DNA of 64,000 bases from Zygaena filipendulae (lineage: Eukaryota; Arthropoda; Insecta; Lepidoptera; Zygaenidae). The notes beneath the pieces were generated by a model. The model was not told the DNA's origin, made no database searches, and saw only the letters and a list, made by a program, of their open reading frames with translations. Location of the stretch: assembly GCA_907165275.2 (NCBI GenBank), contig OU015666.1, forward strand, positions 4,246,001 to 4,310,000, read 5' to 3'. Position numbers and translations under genes: made by a program. This document shows positions 1 to 11,987 of the stretch, piece after piece. Positions within the stretch are counted from its first letter, which is position 1. Each line of letters opens with the position of its first letter.

Positions 1-260
1 TCACATGAGACGGCAAATATCTGTAATTAAAGGTTGTAAAGTTGATTTACAACTGGGGCTGAGTAAGGAACCCTGTGGGACGCTTCAACCAATAGCAATG
101 CTCGGGGCATGTTTCACCGCGCATCGTATCAATTTATTAGAAACGAATGAAAATCGTGGCTGCGGTGGCTTCGGCCTGCGATAATACGCATCTTGCGGTC
201 ACACATCCCATCTGTTTGTCCGCACAGGTCGTGGTGGATAGTATCGAACGCTGTTGCATG
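1..260 (-). pseudogene. Broken LINE reverse transcriptase remnant
   Basis: Read on the minus strand, positions 55-84 encode SVPQGSLLSP. This matches the conserved (G/S)VPQGSxLSP block of non-LTR retrotransposon reverse transcriptases. Positions 231-248 encode FDTIHH, which resembles the RT block that carries a catalytic aspartate (AFDTxxH). The two blocks are in the expected order but different frames, a stop lies between them, and they are closer together than in an intact RT, so the copy looks deleted and frameshifted. The sequence after SVPQGSLLSP does not continue cleanly as RT and runs off the left edge. The second block alone could be chance; the first is harder to dismiss. The clade cannot be assigned. 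Confidence 0.42.
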
Positions 261-2465
261 GTTTACGATCTTCGCGGGGACGGTAACACCGGCAATAAAA
301 TTGCAACAATGGAAATGTTGATGCGGCTGAAAGGCAACGCAACTACAGCAGATCATTGCAATGAATGCAACAATGGAATCCTTGAAAAGATGGTGGCAAC
401 TAACCGTAAAGCTGTGAGCATAAAGTTTCGATATAATCTAGTCAAGTCTATTATGATTACAACTAAGAAATGCGAAAAATATTTAAAGTACCTGATATAT
501 TCAACAACGATTTCTCACGGCAATAAGATACTGTACTGTACATCACTGCTAACTAAAAATAACATACAGTTAAAAGCTTAATTTAATTGTATACCAGGGT
601 AGAAAATTGTATGTCCGATATCAATACAAAGATGTCCGATAAGATTGTCAGTAAATGAAGCCTCTGAGATTTATTCGCCAATAATTTACTCAGATGATCT
701 ATAATAAGTATTGTTTTGTATCTCTCGACTGGCGAGCATTTGGTCCCTTTCGAACATTTAATATCTGGAAAGTAATTATTAGCATTTGTTTTTTCCAAAT
801 GGTAGTATCGTCTGGGTGAGATGCATGTTATTTATTATTAACGTAGTCATGTTTACGCTTTTTATGGGTGCGGAGAAAATTGACCGTCAAAACGAGTCCG
901 GTGCATTCTTACTTCTATACAATGTTGTTCATCCATATGGTAGTATTTATAAATGCATCTATAAATTTTATATAATATGTATTTTATTTCCGAGGCCAGA
1001 CCGAATCTAATACGATCAAAATAGGTATTTATCGAAAAGCAAAGTTTTACGTTTCACTGCGCACATCATGTACGACGCATTGTTCTATTTTATAATAAAC
1101 TTAACACGAAATCTACATACTCTATTACTTACTTATAATTTATTTTTACGACCATCGCTTTGTCGCTTACGGGAATCGTAAAATTCCATTGGAAACCTTT
1201 AATTTTCTTTATCATACCTTTTGTCGTATTAACAATGTTGCTAATAGTCGTTCTCTACAATGTATTATATTTCCGCAGAAAATAAAATTTAGTTTTTTTG
1301 TTTTCAAAATAAAGCTGTTAAATGGGAAATCGTTGGGAAAATACGCATTGACATTCCTACATTTTCATATATTGACAGCAGTAGGTAAACATCTTCACGT
1401 CTTTGTCATTCTCCTATTAACTTTATTACGCTTGACTATACAACTTGAATAGAACTTTAATAACTAACCTAAACATAATCAATTCAACTACCGCCTATTA
1501 ATACATAATACATAATAACTGCCTATTAATTCATATTTTAATTAATTTCGAATTCAAATTCAAATATACTCTATTGCTCCAGAAGAAACACAAAAAATTA
1601 ACAAATAAAATATAGAAGAAAGGATAAAGGGCAATCTTTTCAAGGCAATTTGTAATGTGGTAAGTCGGTACTAGGTTACATTCTAGCGTAATAACTTGAC
1701 TTTTGTAAAAAGAAGCTACGGTTCAATCATTAACCTGTAGAGAACACCGTGACGCCGCGTCATGTCTAGACGAAGGTGTCGAGAATATCAACTGCCACTG
1801 CATTTTGAGAGTATTTCTGAATAGACATTTGAATGACAATGTGAATTACAATACGAGATGGCGTCCCGGTGGTGACGAAGCGGATTCAAACGACTCGCGT
1901 CGCCTTAACTCGAAAACGATTGTTACTAATAGCCTTCAGTGAGATGAAAGATATTACCAATAGTTTCTGGTAGTTATACAATATTTTTCTAGTGTTGGTA
2001 TTTAAAAGCTTTAAAATAAAAGCATAAAAGCTACACTGCTGATTATATATGTTCACTGTCAAGTTATTCCACATAGAGACGAACCAGCAAAAGGGAGAGA
2101 TCGCATTGTGAAAGGCTTGGGCTTTAAAAAATATTAAGGGATAATCGAATCATGTTAATAACGATATAGGTAGGTGTGACAAACAAAGCAGTATAACACA
2201 AAACGGAAATAAAATAATCCGTTTGGGGGCTAACAAAAAACATACAATAGAGTCAAAGGGCAGGGGAGACGACAATGCCTCACAAATGGTGGGTAGGTAG
2301 AACAAATGGAAGTGTCGACCACAATACAGCATTAGCATAAACGACCAGTGTGACACTGCGCAGTAGGTGGCTCTTATTCGTCAGATATTAATCTTTCGAT
2401 TACTTTTATTATCATAATAGCTATTGTAAGTTGATGTTTGTTTCCGCTTTATGACAACTAATATT
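260..2465. other. Non-coding, no recognised feature
   Basis: AT-rich DNA with only short, unrecognised ORFs on both strands. Positions 1500-1570 contain short direct repeats of an ATTAAT/TTCAAAT type. A plus ORF from about 147 to 581 overlaps the RT remnant antisense and has no recognisable domain. I see no splice-supported exon. Confidence 0.4.
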
Positions 2466-2470
2466 ATAAA

Positions 2471-2530
2471 CTAGCTGTTTTCAGCGGCTTCGCTCGTCCG
2501 GTTTTTAAAAGTGCGTTAGTGACGCCAATA
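2471..2530 (+). repeat. Fragment starting with the TAGCTGT repeat end
   Basis: The stretch begins CTAGCTGTTTTCAGCGGCTT, the same CTAGCTGT start as the many CCGCGG-type copies in this window, but then diverges. It is probably a truncated copy of a related subfamily. The far end is not defined. Confidence 0.35.
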
Positions 2531-3148
2531 TCACGCGCATTATTTTTTTGTGTTTTAAAATATATTAAATCGTTAAAACACTGCAGAGGTGCGATGAAAC
2601 AAAATGCCCGTTTTAAGTTAGACTGGCGAATGAACTATGAAAATCTGATTCAACTCCATGCAGATTTGAATTAAATTATAACATTATTATTTTTTAAATA
2701 AAATGTATTATTCAAAAAAGTGATAGTCCGAATAAAGTTTACAGGGAAAGAAAAATTGGGAAAGTTGCTCGGAAAATAAGAAAATAAAAAAAATAAAAAC
2801 TAAATCGATTATTGCGTTATCTAAACAACTAAGTAATAAAATACACTTACACACTCTGACATTTGAGGTAATCGAAAACATTGCCTATATTATAATATTA
2901 TGCGCTTTCAAAAGTAACCTCCATAGTAATATGGAGGTAGGTTTAGATAGTCCACACATTTCTACAACGGTAATCGGATCGTGGATGTATGGGAGTAGTT
3001 GCTTGGTCGAATTATGCTTATCTATTATCAACCTATTAAATATTTTGTAAACTTCCTCGCACCCAGCCCACATTCATATTAGGCAAGTATTAATCTTTAG
3101 GCTTCACATGTTATCATCGTAATCTATTATTGGAGACAAATAATACCT

Positions 3149-3380
3149 ACTAGCTGTCCCCCGCAATTTCACTCGCAGTAATTTTGGAGTTCCCTTGGAA
3201 ATTTCGGAATAAAAAGTACCCTATGTCACTCAGGACTACCGTTATAGCTTCCTATAAGTGAGAGAATTTTCAAAATCGGTTCAGTCTAATCTCTCTAGAG
3301 ATTACCCACTTCAACGTCACAAACTCACAAATTTACAAACTTTACCTTCTTATAATATTATTATTATATTAGTATAGATC
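3149..3380 (+). repeat. Lepidopteran CCGCGG-type repeat, subfamily B
   Basis: Starts CTAGCTGTCCCCCGC, passes through a degraded hairpin core (TTCCCTTGGAA), then AAAAAGTACCCTATGTCACT and the subfamily B middle (TAGCTTCCTATAAGTGAGAG), and ends near TATAATATTA. Similar middles occur at 44246 and 52700. It encodes no protein. Orientation is given as the strand on which the copy reads CTAGCTGT first; the transcribed strand is not known. Confidence 0.75.
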
Positions 3381-3650
3381 ACGGACCTGTATAGATAAAA
3401 CAATAGAATGTTTTCAGAATTATCTTTGAGATCTGTTTTATGAACAGTGAGTAAGAAGCCAATGTTGCCTCGCCATTTCCATAACTACTTATTAAATAAT
3501 GTTAAATGTTGATTATGAAGAATGTTGTTGTTGTTCATTTTTAATCTTTCCAATGATAACTTGTGGTTCTGTTTAAACTATCTTTTATATGATCACTTAA
3601 ATAACTAAGTTTAAAAAATGCGTTGTGTTTGCTTTTTTTTATTCATTCTA

Positions 3651-3841
3651 GACTAATATTATCAAGAGGTAAAGTTTATGAGGTTGTAGGGACTAATCTC
3701 TGGATCTACTGGACCGATATAAATAAATATTTAACCAATAGAAAGCCAAGTTATTTGTGAGTGTCATAGGCTATATTGTAACCCGAAATTCCCGCGGAAA
3801 CTCCGAAATTGCCGCGGGTGAAATCGCGGGGAATAGCTAGT
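3651..3841 (-). repeat. Lepidopteran CCGCGG-type repeat, subfamily B
   Basis: Reverse-oriented copy that begins near GACTAATATTAT and ends in CGGGTGAAATCGCGGGGAAT followed by AGCTAGT. The hairpin core TTCCCGCGGAAACTCC is intact. It lies 270 bases from the plus-oriented copy at 3149. Confidence 0.75.
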
Positions 3842-4624
3842 CTAAAATATACCCAGTTTGCTGAAATATTATAATACCAAAACATTTACTTATAGAATTT
3901 AAACGAGATTTATTTATATTTTGTAGGATTTGTATGAAGTTCAAATTCATTCAATTCAATCATAAAAAAAAATTCATGACCAAAAAATAGAGTTGGTGAT
4001 TTTTACTTATTTGTAGATGATAAAACCCGCCCCATCCATTAAATTGGGCGGGCGGCTTGGGCAGAGCAAGATCCGCCTACCAAATACGGATTAGAGTAGA
4101 TAGATAGATATAATTTGACTATACAATATTATTTGTAATAAATTCCTAACGAACACGCGACTTCCTTGTAATTTTCTAATAATATTTCTCATTCGCTCAT
4201 TCCTAAACTTACAATTTATTTATATAGGTACCTACATCGAACGTATACGTAATATTTAGAAGGATTTTTTTATTTACGTAATAACAATGGAAAGCGTTCG
4301 GTTTTGCTTTTGGATTAACGCCAAGACTAACGTGTTTGTACATTATTAATAGTCACACCTAATAACGATAAACTAAAACATTTTTACCTAATTTATTGGG
4401 CTATTGTAAATACCTACCTACACTTACTGATTACTTATGGGTACGACAACCTGTTATAAGAAAATTACGGTAGTAACCAATCATTGTAATAAATTTATTC
4501 AAGCTAAGCTTCTCTTAACATACCTACCATGAGAGTATCTTATTGATTTTTAAAACTAGAAATGTTAAAAGTTTTAAGATCACGTCAGAAAAACGGCTAA
4601 CTAGTAAAAGCTTTGGGATAAATA

Positions 4625-4680
4625 ACAACACAAAAAGTCTTTAAAAATGTATACTAACATATTTAGACTTTTTGTGTTGT
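4625..4680. repeat. Perfect 16-bp inverted repeat hairpin
   Basis: Arms 4625-4640 and 4665-4680 are exact reverse complements, built around AAAAAGTCT/AGACTTTTT. The 24-base centre can pair further (AAAATGT with ACAT-TTT), giving a stem of about 56 nt. It could be the fold of a small transposon remnant or a microRNA-like stem. The low GC content argues for a remnant. Confidence 0.45.
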
Positions 4681-4997
4681 ATATAACCACACGGAAAATT
4701 TTATAGGTAAGATGAATGACGAATACCGATGACCAGTAAATAATGATCAATAAGGAAATACAAAGGTAAAAATAGAGGTACATCTGGCGCTGACAATGTG
4801 CAAACATACATCCGTGGGAAACGCATACATATTATGTATTCACCGGTATATAAAAGTATATGTGCACTTATGACGTTATTGCACTATTGCGGATATGAGA
4901 TAATGAACGAGATAACGTATATCCGGAACCCACATAGATTAGTGACGGCGCGGCGCGGCGGTACAACAGTGCAAATATTCAAATTGTATTTATGTAA

Positions 4998-5019
4998 TGT
5001 ACCTACTTCGGTAGGTACA
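4998..5019. repeat. 9-bp stem with TTCG tetraloop
   Basis: TGTACCTAC, loop TTCG, GTAGGTACA. The stem is perfect and belongs to the TAGGTA/TACCTA motif class that recurs across the window. It is too short to assign a function. Confidence 0.5.
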
Positions 5020-5819
5020 CAAAACGTGTATAAATAAATATATTCTCTACAATAACGTCAATTGCCAAATATTTGAAGGCACGAGACTTGTTATGAAAGC
5101 TTTTTCTTTAAAAATTATAAACTTTTATTTGTAATCTAATAATCATCGTCACTTAAACATAGCTCATCATCGAATTTTCATCAAAGCCAACAAATTAATT
5201 ACAGCAAATAAAAATTCAGATCGGGTCGGAGTTATCGTCAACGCGGTGTTGCTGACTAATTTCCTCGAAAGGTGCTGATCCGGGATGAATAGAACGGGGG
5301 GAAACTTTAGTTTTACATTCACAAATTGTGAAACTCTGGCCTGGAATTAGCTTTTTAGTCGGTATACGAGGAAAATTTAAAAGCACCTGTGCATTAGCCA
5401 AAATTTGGGAATAACGACCAATTTGTAAAAAAATACCTACATAGTTAATTCTATCTTTGTTTTTCTTTCTGTATTAATGGATATAATACCAAAATCTTTA
5501 ATTTCTTTGAAAAGTAGAGGCGTGGTTAGATTTTAGGTTGTTCACAATAACTTTATTAGATACTTACTCTACATATTTTCAGCTATTCTTTTAATGTCAA
5601 TAATTAAAGTATTTGTTGTTGTGTAGTTTGTAGTGTACCTAGTTATGTTTTTATTTTGCTAAATAAAGTTCTTAACTGAATTCAAAATTCATTTTTATTT
5701 TATAATTCGAAATTTTAATAATCGATACCTATAGTTCTTATTACATAAAATGGTTTAAAAGAATGTGGGTACAAGAAAAAGAAACTTCAATTATTGTTTC
5801 TTGCTATTTTAAATAAGTA

Positions 5820-6240
5820 GGTCTTTCCGACGTCCGTCGCGTCGCTTCGCAGTCAAGTGCACTCGACGCGCGAAACGTTTCGTGAATTCACACAACACGT
5901 TATTGGACGTTTGCTGAATACGCATTTCTATCGGATAAATAAATTTATTTTTCACAACTATCGAAATAGACCGCGCTGAGTGATCCGTGAGCTAATTACC
6001 TTCTAACGAGCGTCGATCTATGACATCTCGTCGGTATATTTCGATGGCGGTCGCTCGACGAGTGATGCCCTTTATTTTATAGCAAGAGATGGAGGTGGTG
6101 ACTATTCTCGTCCGAGGAAATGGATACGCGTCAATCGTCCGCCGTCTAGGAAAATGAATGAAGACAAGATGAAGACAACAATACCTACCCTCGCGGCTTC
6201 CGCGACCAAGTTTGGACGAAGTCGTATCGATTTCATTCCA
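5820..6240. other. CpG-richer repeat-poor island
   Basis: Positions 5820-5890 and 5970-6060 are rich in CG dinucleotides (GTCGCGTCGC, CTCGACGCGCG, GGTCGCTCGACG), against a strongly AT-rich surround. No repeat-family module and no spliceable ORF is visible. It may be a regulatory element, but this is inference from composition only. Confidence 0.3.
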
Positions 6241-6420
6241 CTATGAATATTAAACACTTAACACGAAAACCCGAAAATAACATAAACGAAGCAAATTTTT
6301 TAGCATCAAGAGTTTAAGGTTCTTCTGTATTATTTTTAAAAACAAATCATCATTATTAGATATCAGTAAGTACTATTACATTATCAGTACTATCATAATT
6401 ATAATCATATAGGTATTACA

Positions 6421-6447
6421 TAGGTAGGTAGGTAGGTACATACCTAC
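6421..6447. repeat. TAGG microsatellite
   Basis: TAGGTAGGTAGGTAGG followed by an inverted TACATACCTAC. A short tandem array of the motif that recurs as single units through the window. Confidence 0.7.
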
Positions 6448-6854
6448 TATTTTTTCAATCCAGCAAATATCAAAATAAAAAGTGATTTGTTCGTAGATTT
6501 AGACTCGTTTATTTTTTTTTCAATACCTTAATAAAAAAAAGGCAGTCCTAGTTACAAAATAGGTATTGCAATTTGAAATCTTAAATCACAACAATCATAA
6601 AAGCATTTTGGCATTTAATAATTATTTGTAGTACATATACTTCAATGATTTTCAGCAATTTTCGTTCCTTTTGATAGTTGCAATTGCAGTTGTATAAAAA
6701 ATAGTAATTATACCTATAGTTACCTATAGTTAGAATATACCTACTGTTTGCGTTCACTCTATATCGTTTTTTTTTTTCTCAGAAGAAAGGTACATATTAT
6801 GATTTTTAGCGAGTTAGAGTATGTACTCTCCTCTCCTGTGTTTGTAGTCGTGCT

Positions 6855-8040
6855 TATCGATCGTTTTCGATTAATAACTTCTTAGTGATAAAATATATCG
6901 ATTTTTCGTAGTCTCTACGAAAATATATCGTAAATATCGATTTTTTTCACTATAGTATCGAACACAACTGTCAAATTAAGGATTTCTATTGATAACTTAC
7001 GAGTCGATAACCGTCACAGTAAGTAATATGGATTTGCATTTTACGATAATCTCGACACGGCTAGCAATTTTTTTCGGTAAACATAACGATCGACAGGAGA
7101 TTACATCGATCGTTAAGTATGTCGAGGCTGCAGCTCCTGGACCGCTGTAGTAATCGTACTACGTATGCAAAGTTTAATTTGGAAATATTTTCGAACTCGA
7201 TCACGGTGTCTCATCTGTTGATGCAGTCGGCTGATATAGGTAGGTGTATCGAATGTACCGTATACAAAGCAAACGCCAAGGCAGGCCCTTGTTAGCACCT
7301 CGGACATCGGACACGATCGCTTAGGCCCGCGGCCGCTCACATTCAATTATTTATTTATTTATTCGTAATTAAGCCGCGCGAGTTATGAACGCTGTTTCGA
7401 TTTACGAGCGAATGGGATGAGTTATCTGGGTAACGATCATTGAACGGAATTGTTTTATATTATTATGTTTCCAATATAATATGTAGAGTTAGAAGACGCG
7501 GAACATTTAAGATGGATTGTCACTAGGTTTTTTTACGAATTTCTATAGATATTTTATCGCACTACGGCTGTTATCTATTTATTTTAGCCACTTAGTAAAA
7601 ATGCAACTGTTTTTCAATATCGCTAATACCAGAATCTACATAGAAAAGTTTTTTTTTGGCTACTGCCGAGTTAAGAAAAAATATTATTAGTACCTATTTG
7701 ATAATTAAGGTCACAACTTATAATATATTTAAAATTAAGCAAAAGATGTAAAAAGCTATTGCTGAATTGCTTCTTTAATCTTTTTTGATAGATATTTAAA
7801 ACAATGCGGCATGATAAATGTTTGTATTCTGATATCCATAACAAAACACTATCTACATAATTGTATAGGACGATATACTAAATATACCAAATAATCGATA
7901 CAATTACAGTATATTAAGTAGATATCTCGGCTAGACAAGCTTGTAACAACTCTCATTAACATTCACAATGAGTTCACCATTAATAACCGGCCGCGTATCG
8001 ACGTATCGACAACGATTTTATCGAGTGTCGATACTCGATA
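6855..8040. promoter_or_regulatory. Cluster of TATCGA motifs
   Basis: TATCGA or its complement lies at 6855, 6896, 6935 and 6956. Five more copies fall within 45 bases at 7996, 8004, 8019, 8028 and 8035. In Drosophila the DREF site is TATCGATA and BEAF-32 binds CGATA clusters, so this could be a boundary or promoter-proximal element. Binding in this species is not shown, and AT-rich DNA makes some matches likely by chance. Confidence 0.3.
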
Positions 8041-8882
8041 AGACAGCCCGTCACGAGGCCAATTTGTACGAGCTCATAAATTACTTTATTAAATAAATCA
8101 ACCGGTTTAGTGTTCTCTTCTCGCCTTTTCGACTTTTTTGTTTTTGTGGATGTCGAATTTTTGAGTGCACGAGTTTGAGTGAGAGAGTGTTACTACTGTG
8201 TACTTTTTGGTGAAGTAATTTTTTTTTAAGTTATTACCCATTTTAAAACATTTAAAGATTCACAGACTATAGAAGCACACCTGTGACAGTCTGTGACACT
8301 TCATACAAACTAACCGACTGAACTTCCTATACTACTAGTGTGCGTGCGTGTGTCATAGAGCACGGGCAGGAGCGACGAAATTTGAGTTCGAAATTCAAGT
8401 TGATATTCACCGACCAGCATTAATAGCCTTCACTGGTGTCACCTCACCTTTAGGCTAACGACTACAATGTAGCGGGGCGTGAGAGGCACAAAGTTAGCAG
8501 AGGACGGAGAGTGTCGCTTCTTTGTGAAGTAGGCACTACTTACTAGTTATTATTCTCTGCTAGGGGCATATAGGCACACCAGCCTCCCGTTACTAGAGCC
8601 TACAACGGCAACGCAATCGTAATTCATGGCGCAATAAATATAATAGACGTACCGTACCTAACATTGTGTTCAAACCTTATTAAGCATGATGCATTTTTAG
8701 TTCGTTATAAAACAATAATATAAACAGACTATTATATACGGACGATGCAAATTCATGGGGATAACTAAATTTATGAACATTAATTCTATTACGATTAGGT
8801 ATCTAGGATTCAATATATTTAGGTATAATTTGATGCGTATTTTCTAATAGGTACTTCGTCAAAAATTCCGGATTTATATTAT

Positions 8883-9080
8883 ACTAGCTGTCCTCCGCGG
8901 TTTCACCCGCGGTAATTTCGGTTTTCCCGCGGGAATTCCGGGTTAAAAAGTACCCTATGTCCTTCTCTGTACCCCTGACAACGTGCATGCCAAATTTCAT
9001 CCAAATCCGTTCAGCCGTTTTTGCGTGATTGAGTAACAAACATCCAAACATCCACACTTTCACATTTATAATATTAGGAT
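8883..9080 (+). repeat. Lepidopteran CCGCGG-type repeat, subfamily A
   Basis: Near-complete copy. ACTAGCTGTCCTCCGCGG is followed by the TTCCCGCGGGAA hairpin core, then AAAAAGTACCCTATGTCC, the middle CAACGTGCATGCCAAATTTC and CGTTCAGCCGTTTTTGCG, and the end TTTATAATATTAGGAT. The good preservation suggests relatively recent insertion. Confidence 0.85.
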
Positions 9081-10064
9081 TTGAGTCAAAAAAGGTTATT
9101 TAGATGTAAGGAGGTGAGTAGGTAGAGATAGAAAAATTCAACATGATAAAACCCAAAAGTCGAGTTTAAATTTTTTGGTGATCTCAAATCTCAGATGTTT
9201 TGGTGCATTTCGTCCATAGAACCCAAACGTAACGAAATGAAATCGACAGCGCATAATTTACCTCTTCCGTCATTTGATTTAGAGTACGTACGGACGCCGA
9301 GGAGCGCAGCGCGCAGGCGCGAAACCCGCCAGCGTTAATAAACGATTATTAATAAGTTATGTTTTTAATTACGTCGCGTCCTGATCTCTCGCTTATTTAT
9401 TCGTATAATTTTATAGGGCCCCGCGGCGATGCGGCGCTGCCATCCACAACAATCATATATAATATATACGCCCGATAAATAAATTTGATTCGTAACGAGA
9501 ATTATTATACCTGCCGTCTCGAGCGAGCATTAAGTATCGATATCTGAATTTCTGTCGATCCTTAAAAATATGAGTAGATATTTTTTATCTATAGGGTACT
9601 ATTTATGGATATTTATCTATTTATTTGCTTAGTAGGTACTTGAAAATCTTAAAATAGATAGGTATTTGCCGAACAACAAGTCAGTCAGTTTAAAAAAAAT
9701 GCACACAGACAACACAAACTTGATATCCACGGCCGGATATAGGCTATCCTTTCGTACTAGCGCAGAGGACAGTCCGTCAATGGTGTCTCTTTTTGATTAA
9801 ATAGTAGGTACTCTATGTAGATAGTACTACTTAAAAATCTATAAACCACTTAAATGCGTTTGATACCGTCGTATTCATGTACAGACGTGTGTCCTGTGTT
9901 CACCCCTTATCAAAACTCTCCCTACACCATCGGTCGGTAGGTGTAGAGGTTGAACGCTTGTAGAGTCATCCTCCATGTCCACACTGGTTGTAATTTGGAA
10001 AGACCGTACATATATTAGAAGTAAGTAGGTAACACATATATTTTGCATTTAGATGAGATGTCTT

Positions 10065-10248
10065 AATATATAAATCACGTGTCACGTTGTTTGTCCGCGA
10101 TGGACTCCGAAACTACTGAACGGATTTTGATTAAATTTTGTAACCATTTATAATATAGTCCAACTTAAAAGATAGGATAGTTTTTATCCCGGAATTCCCG
10201 CGGGAACTCCGAAATTACCGCGGATGAAATCGCGGGGGACAGCTAGTT
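10065..10248 (-). repeat. Lepidopteran CCGCGG-type repeat
   Basis: Reverse copy ending CGCGGGGGACAGCTAGT. It keeps GGAATTCCCGCGGGAACTCC, but the middle carries an ACTACTGAACGGATTTTGAT variant rather than the subfamily A middle. Confidence 0.8.
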
Positions 10249-10968
10249 ATAATATAAATCTTGGACAAATAATAGTGGCAGCTTTCCTAGCCATGTATTT
10301 CTATATATTTCTAAATGGTTTCCCTGCGAAATAAATATATTTGACGTCATATTTTACGTCGTAAGTCTGAAAAAGAATTTCATATACCAACACCAACCAA
10401 CAAGCATTATGTTAATTTTCCCGCCCCCGAAACTTTACAGTAGGTCAGTCTAGGGCAGGCCAGTCATAATTATGAGGGTTCATACCTATGACTGACTCCC
10501 GCCACTTCCATCAGATCGTCAGTTCATCTTGTAGGAAGTGAGTGTTGATAATATGTGTTTTATAAATATTTTGAATAATTGTGACATTCACAGAAACGGA
10601 AGGGACCTTTCATAAAGATATATGTATTGGTGTTTCGCCAGAAATATTTAACTGCCTACGCTAAACTTTTTGCGATTATACCTACCTCATACCTATCCGC
10701 AATGAGAAAATTTCTTTTTCAATTCGAAAAATTAGTCTATGCGTTGAATACGAACGAGCGAGAATTTTTCCAAGGACGTAAGTATCTGTCAGAATTTTGT
10801 GACAACTGACAAGTGACAACACATCGGGCGCACTGTAGAATAATCTCAGAAGAATAAATTGTTCTGAGAGAATAATATAATATCTATATCACTACTGTGC
10901 TGATGTGCTGTGTGGGTACTGATTTGACTGATTGACGCCTCTGTAAAATCTATTACGGATACAGGTAG

Positions 10969-11219
10969 ATATCTCAGACCAAATAAAAACTAAAGACGGA
11001 ACGCGTAGAACAAACAAGTGAAGCCAGGAAAAAGACACCACGCCGTGCACGTACACAGAAACACGCACACACTTACAAGAAAAAGACACCATAAATCACT
11101 TATCAGCAATAAGTAAACTTTGCAAATCCATACACTTTCCTAATCACCACATGCATACGCAACCGGCTTCACTTCGTTGTTCGAGACGTTCCGTCTTTAG
11201 TTTTTATTTTTCTGAGGTA
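10969..11219. mobile_element. MITE-like element with ~50-bp inverted ends
   Basis: The arm at 10969-11027 and the reverse complement of 11164-11219 align over about 50 bases with few mismatches, sharing AATAAAAACTAAAGACGGAA and GTGAAGCC. The 136-base centre has two copies of AAAAAGACACCA. There is no coding capacity. Ends and target duplication are not resolved, so the superfamily is unknown. Confidence 0.65.
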
Positions 11220-11387
11220 GGTATTAGCACTTTAATGAATACAGAATTTCTTAACAAAACTTGATAAAACTTAACAAATTACATGTACCCAGTTACTGTA
11301 ACTAAAGACATTCACCTCAATCAAATAGCCCGCCACTGGCATAGGCACTTGTATAACATTTTGATACCGCTGCGCTGACAGTATATA

Positions 11388-11699
11388 ATGCACGTGATAT
11401 TTTATATAGTAAACATTAAGTTTTTCAGATTAATCAACATCACGCACGTTCGAGCGGATTATTGTTCGAAACAAAAACGAAACGTCACGAATCGAAATGA
11501 CTCATTGATATACCTCGATCGGGCCGCAAAAGGCTTGTTGCGTCTGGAACGGCCGCCAAAATACATCGCGAACACGTATCGTAAATGGGTCAATGCAACA
11601 TTGTACGACCTCTATCGCGGCCGTATTACAACAAAAAGTGCACCGCAACATAAGTTATTAATCAAATTTTATAACGTCGTAAAACCACGACGGAATTAA
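11388..11699 (+). other. Unrecognised 103-codon open frame
   Basis: The ORF encodes a basic 103-residue product whose last 80 residues look coding-like in composition (for example YRKWVNATLYDLYRG near residue 65, ending VVKPRRN). I do not recognise a domain, signal peptide or membrane segment. It lies between an inverted-repeat element and a SINE, so a transposon-derived fragment or a chance ORF are both possible. No splice evidence is seen. Confidence 0.2.
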
Positions 11700-11987
11700 A
11701 GCCACTCGAAATCATATTTTTATGGGATTTAGATCTGAGGTTATTATTTGAGATTTTTATTGTGGCCGTGCGCTGCTTAGCGGTGTGTTTCCAATTTGTG
11801 GGGTGGTTGATTTACGAGCGGCGGGCAGCGCTAGACTCGGCGCAGACGCACCGCGACGCGCGACGCCGCGCCGACAGAGAACTGACGCGTTGTGACCCGA
11901 CTGGCGCAGTAGGTCACCATTCCTACCCACTAATCAAGAGGTTCCGGGTTCGATTCCCGGTTAGGACGGACTTGGTTTGATGAACAT

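Noticed and set aside
147..581. 144-codon plus ORF at the left edge
   Set aside because: No recognisable domain. It overlaps the reverse transcriptase remnant antisense, so it is probably a shadow of that element.
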